A stretch of DNA of 7,443 nucleotides. It comes from an uncultured Bacteroidales bacterium. Lineage in GTDB: Bacteria > Bacteroidota > Bacteroidia > Bacteroidales > P3. The notes beneath the pieces were generated by a model. That model was not told where the DNA came from and made no database searches. It saw only the letters and a list, made by a program, of their open reading frames with translations. Below, piece after piece: positions 7,070 through 7,443 of the stretch. The translations under genes were made by a program, and so were the position numbers. The stretch spans positions 1-7,443 of the forward strand of contig CAMXAS010000059.1 of assembly GCA_947179195.1 (NCBI GenBank), read 5' to 3'. Each line of letters opens with the position of its first letter. Positions within the stretch are counted from its first letter, which is position 1.

Positions 7070-7424
7070 TGTAAGCCGGGTTCTGTACCGGATGACGGAC
7101 ATCCGGCGATTGTCATTTATCTAGGACGCGGATCGCTCCGCGCCTCCATCGATCTACCCCCCGTCATCGGCCGAGCCCGCCTTGACATACGGTATATTTG
7201 ATCTTTCAACCCATAAGGTTTACCCTTGGACTTATCGCTAAGCCAAGCGTGAGCTCTTACCTCGCGTTTTCACCCTTACCGGCGGTTGCCCGGCGGCGGT
7301 TTGTTTTCTGTGGCACTGTCTGTCGCCCTCGCGGACGCCTTCCCGTTAGGAAGTATGGTGGCTCTGTGTTGCCCGGACTTTCCTCTCCCCTTGCGGGCAG
7401 CGACAATCCGGACTGTTTTTCTTA
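7056..7424 (-). ncRNA. rnpB: RNase P RNA, bacterial class A
   Basis: This is the catalytic RNA of RNase P, which removes the 5' leader of precursor tRNAs with the protein RnpA. On the - strand the conserved core is plain: GAGGAAAGTCCGGGC (7371-7385) at the 5' side of helix P4, AAGGGTGAAAACGCGAGG then TAAGAGCTCACG in the P8-P9 region, and GGGGGGTAG (7154-7162), the L15 site that pairs with the tRNA CCA end. Next come TAGATAAATGA and finally ACAGAACCCGGCTTACAG (7069-7086), the 3' side of P4. A stem with a GCGA tetraloop (7125-7144) fits P18 and a perfect seven-base-pair hairpin (7088-7106) fits P19. The ends pair as a long P1: AAGAAAAACAGTCC (7410-7423) with GGGCTGTTTTTCTT (7056-7069), 14 pairs with one wobble. 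These helices set the approximate ends; the total of about 369 nt is normal for class A. Confidence 0.97.
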
Positions 7425-7429
7425 GACGG

Positions 7430-7437
7430 CAAAGATA
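7430..7437 (-). promoter_or_regulatory. Putative Bacteroidota -7 promoter box for rnpB
   Basis: On the - strand this reads TATCTTTG, a full match to TAnnTTTG. It lies six bases before the first base of helix P1 of RNase P RNA, the spacing expected between a -7 box and the transcription start. This would place the start at about 7424. The -33 element would fall beyond the right edge of the window and cannot be checked. Confidence 0.7.
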
Positions 7438-7443
7438 GTGAAA

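Noticed and set aside
6734..7425. Two + strand open frames of 155 and 75 codons overlapping rnpB
   Set aside because: They read the reverse complement of the RNase P RNA and the 5' end of arginine deiminase; rnpB antisense frames are a well-known source of false proteins.

Overview
The window looks like a GC-rich chromosomal segment from a member of the Bacteroidota, probably Bacteroidales. Three things suggest this. Two upstream regions carry the box TATCTTTG, which fits the Bacteroidota -7 promoter consensus TAnnTTTG. Most gene starts lack a clear Shine-Dalgarno sequence. The histidyl-tRNA synthetase is of the eukaryote-like type known in that phylum. No genus is assigned. No mobile element, CRISPR array, phage gene or tRNA was seen.

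Layout: the + strand opens inside groEL, with about 52 N-terminal residues lying off the left edge. It ends at 1477 and is followed by a strong hairpin flanked by A and T tracts that can terminate transcription in both directions. Every other gene is on the - strand. Read in transcription order from the right edge, these are: a promoter box, rnpB (RNase P RNA, about 7424 to 7056), a second promoter box, arginine deiminase (7007-5790), purQ (5756-5058), rnhB (5056-4463), hisS (4442-3072) and hutH (3069-1576). The hutH end converges on groEL at the shared terminator.

The five protein genes are separated by only 33, 1, 20 and 2 bases and probably form one operon driven from the box at 7033-7040. 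The mix is unusual. Arginine deiminase, the PurQ glutaminase and histidine ammonia-lyase each release ammonia from an amino acid. HisS uses the same histidine that HutH destroys, and RnhB repairs RNA in DNA. Partner genes for full pathways (arcB/arcC; hutU/hutI; purL/purS) are not in the window.

All genes appear intact with their key catalytic residues. The most notable points are the hisS-hutH coupling, the ammonia-releasing operon, and the tight packing of the rnpB 3' end with the next promoter. Nothing here amounts to a clearly new biological system; it reads mainly as housekeeping and amino-acid metabolism.
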